Program-made: the position numbers and the translations under genes
Shown here: positions 62,148 to 64,000 of the stretch, piece after piece
Layout: every line of letters starts with the position of its first letter
Numbering within the stretch: the stretch's first letter is position 1
Notes under the pieces: model-generated
The model's database searches: none
Told to the model about the DNA's origin: nothing
Seen by the model: only the letters and a program-made list of their open reading frames with translations
NCBI GenBank assembly: GCA_016292445.1
Contig: JAEDIN010000001.1
Coordinates: 31,850-95,849 of the forward strand
Reading direction: 5' to 3'
From: Oscillospiraceae bacterium
GTDB taxonomy: Bacteria; Bacillota; Clostridia; Oscillospirales; Oscillospiraceae
DNA length: 64,000 nt

Positions 62148-63344
62148 TTAGTTTAATGAATCCATAATAGTATTAAGTATTTCGTCAAAATCTCTGCTGT
62201 TGACAGAGTAGTCCGCACTTGCCTCAAAAGTATAGCGCTCGGAATTATTTCTGCGCTCGGCGATCGCGGCTGTAAGCTCCGAATAGATATCATAATCAGA
62301 AATATCAACAGCAGCACCTGAAGCGGGAATATATCCGCTATCTCCAACGAACGGCGCGTTGACCTCCGGAGATGTGAACCAGCGGATAAACATTGCCGAG
62401 GCCCGCTCCGAATTACTGTCGGAGGCGGTCATTGTAATACCGGTCACCTTTTCTACATAAGCCGATTCGCCGTCCTTCATGCAGGGATAAGCTGCAAATT
62501 CAATTGAATCGGCATCAAGCGCATATGCGCAGCGCATGACCTCTGACGATGGGATTAAAGCACAGGCTATTATTCCCTCGCCGACCATTTTGGTCGCCTC
62601 TCCGCCTGCCACACCGAATCCTCGGTTATAGGCGGTCTCAGCCAGCAGCTTGTATATGTACTTACAGTTTTTATTGCTTGTATCATGTGGACTGACAGCG
62701 CTAAAATCGTCCTTGAGCTGAGCAGCCGCAGTTCTGAAAAACAACGAATAGTCGGTTATCGTGAAGAAACTGGAGCCGTTTCTGGAATAATACTCATCGG
62801 CCACGGAGCAAAGCTTTTCGAAATTTGATATTGCCGAAATATCCGAGAACACCTCGGTATTGACCATAAACACATTTGTTTCCGCCGCAACCGGCAGTGA
62901 GACCAGTGTCCCGTTCATTGAAGCAGCCTCCGCCATTTCCTTGCTAAAGGCGGACGCCTCCCAGCTTCCGAAATATGAGCTCATTTCGGCAAGGACTCCC
63001 TTTTCGTCCATGTAAGCGGCATAGTCGGTATCACACACGACCATGTCGGGCAGACTTCCTTTTTCTTCTATTCTTTTGTCAAGCTCCTTGTATAGCTCCG
63101 CGCTGCTGTTAAAATCCTTGACCTTAACAGTAATTCCGTATTTGCCGCCCTCACCGTTGTTATAATTATCGGCAAGTCCGGCAAAGCCCTGCCACATTCT
63201 GTCGTTATTGACATACCATACGGTCACCTCGGTGTCCGCATCCGGTTTGAGCGGCGCATAATGAGCGAAGTATATATACACCGCACCCGCAATAATCAAA
63301 ACAACGGATAAAAGTATTCCGAGGCGATATCTAATTCTTGACAT
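62148..63344 (-). CDS. Extracellular solute-binding protein (family 1-like)
   Basis: 398 residues. An uncleaved-looking N-terminal membrane segment (LGILLSVVLIIAGAVYIYFAHYAP, 8-31) has no lipobox cysteine. The rest matches sugar-type binding proteins: VTVWYVNNDRMWQGF near 40-54, PDMVVCDTDYAAYMDEKG near 99-116, LPVAAETNVFMVN near 150-162, and FIRWFTSPEVNAPF near 322-335. No permease or ATPase genes are adjacent, so it may share a remote transporter or serve another role. Confidence 0.82.
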   Translation of the reverse strand: MSRIRYRLGILLSVVLIIAGAVYIYFAHYAPLKPDADTEVTVWYVNNDRMWQGFAGLADNYNNGEGGKYGITVKVKDFNSSAELYKELDKRIEEKGSLPDMVVCDTDYAAYMDEKGVLAEMSSYFGSWEASAFSKEMAEAASMNGTLVSLPVAAETNVFMVNTEVFSDISAISNFEKLCSVADEYYSRNGSSFFTITDYSLFFRTAAAQLKDDFSAVSPHDTSNKNCKYIYKLLAETAYNRGFGVAGGEATKMVGEGIIACALIPSSEVMRCAYALDADSIEFAAYPCMKDGESAYVEKVTGITMTASDSNSERASAMFIRWFTSPEVNAPFVGDSGYIPASGAAVDISDYDIYSELTAAIAERRNNSERYTFEASADYSVNSRDFDEILNTIMDSLN

Positions 63345-63442
63345 AAGCGTTTATATTTCCTCAAAAAAACATTATAATTCTTATGTATTTATACCACATC
63401 GGACTGTCGTTTTCAATAATGTTGTGTCGAATATTATTTTAA

Positions 63443-63471
63443 TTGAATAATTCATGATTTTGTGATATGAT
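63443..63471 (+). promoter_or_regulatory. Promoter for the secreted GLUG-type protein
   Basis: TTGAAT (63443-63448), 17 bases, TATGAT (63466-63471), 36 bases before the start codon. Confidence 0.6.
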
Positions 63472-63507
63472 AACCGTGTATATTTGTACGATTCCGGAGG
63501 CATTAGC

Positions 63508-64000
63508 ATGAATAACAAGCTTAGAAGAATTATTTGTTCCTTTCTGACGGTTTTAATGCTGTTCAGTTTGGTCGGCAACTGTGCAGTCCTCCCCGCCTAC
63601 GCGGTCGATGCCTGCGGCTACGACCCCGCCAAAACAATGTCGGAGCTTGATTTATCGGGCGAAGAGGCGGAGACCGGCAAAAGCTACAGCATTTCAAACA
63701 CTGACGAGCTTTGCAAATTTGCCGAGTATGTAAACGCCGGTAAGCTTACCGCCGGTGTCACCTTCTACATGACCTCCGATATTAAGCTGACCGATGTTTC
63801 ATGGACACCTATCGGCAGCACGGCCTCCTGTGCCTTTGCCGGTGTGTTTGACGGCTGCGGATATGCCGTACTCAAGCTTTCAAGCGACACACAGGAAAAC
63901 AGCAGAGCTTTATTCGGCTTTGTCGGCGGTTCGTCGGCCGAGATTAAAAACCTCGGTGTCGAGGGTATTGTAAACGGCGAAACAGACGTCGCAGGTATAG
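63508..64000 (+). CDS. Secreted repeat protein with GLUG-like motifs (N-terminal part)
   Basis: 164 residues to the window edge, frame still open. A signal peptide (NNKLRRIICSFLTVLMLFSLVGNCAVLPAYA) ends near residue 32. SISNTDELCKFAEYVNAG near 60-77 and FAGVFDGCGYAVLKL...ALFGFVGGSSAEIKNLGVEG near 108-152 are the repeat units that lead into GLUG motifs in large Clostridial adhesins and surface proteins. GGAGG lies 7 bases before the ATG. Full size and anchoring (LPXTG or SLH) cannot be seen. Confidence 0.88.
   Translation, partial: MNNKLRRIICSFLTVLMLFSLVGNCAVLPAYAVDACGYDPAKTMSELDLSGEEAETGKSYSISNTDELCKFAEYVNAGKLTAGVTFYMTSDIKLTDVSWTPIGSTASCAFAGVFDGCGYAVLKLSSDTQENSRALFGFVGGSSAEIKNLGVEGIVNGETDVAGI

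Overview
The window looks like the chromosome of an endospore-forming member of Clostridia, probably an Oscillospiraceae/Ruminococcaceae-type gut bacterium. The evidence is a complete eight-gene spoIIIA operon, yunB, RNase J, a tyrosine T-box leader, Asp23/Gls24, SLH-domain surface protein, class A RNase P RNA and Firmicutes-style gene order. Genus cannot be fixed from sequence reading alone. Most genes lie on the minus strand in tightly packed operons with 1-8 base stop/start overlaps. No insertion sequence, prophage or CRISPR array is visible.

Layout: 1-4.24 kb (minus) holds murD, a methionine gamma-lyase-family PLP enzyme, yunB and the 5' part of ligA. 4.33-4.71 kb (plus) is the RNase P RNA gene with its promoter and a shared terminator. 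4.7-10.7 kb (minus) is rpe, recR, a structured RNA region, RNase J, an M19 dipeptidase, an ArsC/Spx-like protein and pepD. 10.7-13.1 kb (minus) is a tyrosine T-box unit: C-GCAxxG-C-C protein, tyrS, ybaK. 13.1-26.6 kb (minus) is the sporulation and housekeeping block spoIIIAA-AH, then amaP/asp23, nusB, xseA, xseB, ispA, dxs, tlyA, nadK, argR and recN. It joins the forespore-mother cell channel, isoprenoid precursor supply, NADP synthesis, arginine control and DNA repair.

26.7-28.9 kb (plus) is an MBOAT acyltransferase plus SGNH hydrolase pair, likely for surface polymer acylation. 29-33.2 kb (minus) is yebC and a glpK-Nudix-DUF1015 unit, divergent from a monoacylglycerol-lipase-like hydrolase (33.3 kb, plus). 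34.2-42.5 kb (minus) carries an MreB-family gene, comF, recD2, a small membrane protein, uvrA, a second ybaK and a TetR-type regulator. 42.7-49.3 kb is gluQRS (plus), a HAD phosphatase (minus), a GH2 glycosidase (plus), then an autoregulated tetR-rsgA-methyltransferase operon (plus). 49.4-57.3 kb (minus) is tRNA-Thr(CGT), an AT-rich gap with DnaA-box-like repeats, radC, tsaD, rimI, a zincin/phosphatase-like fusion gene, polA and uvrB. 57.3-64 kb holds surface functions (SLH lipase-like protein, O-antigen-ligase-like protein), a lone small gene, an isolated hypB, an orphan solute-binding protein and the start of a secreted GLUG-type protein.

Most of the window is ordinary core genome. The items most worth a second look are the zincin plus LMW-phosphatase-like fusion lacking the phosphatase arginine, the twin-palindrome operator wrapped round a consensus promoter before tetR-rsgA, the structured RNA candidate between recR and RNase J, the strong leader hairpin before rpe, the T-box whose first gene is not the synthetase, and the DnaA-box-like cluster at 49.66 kb.
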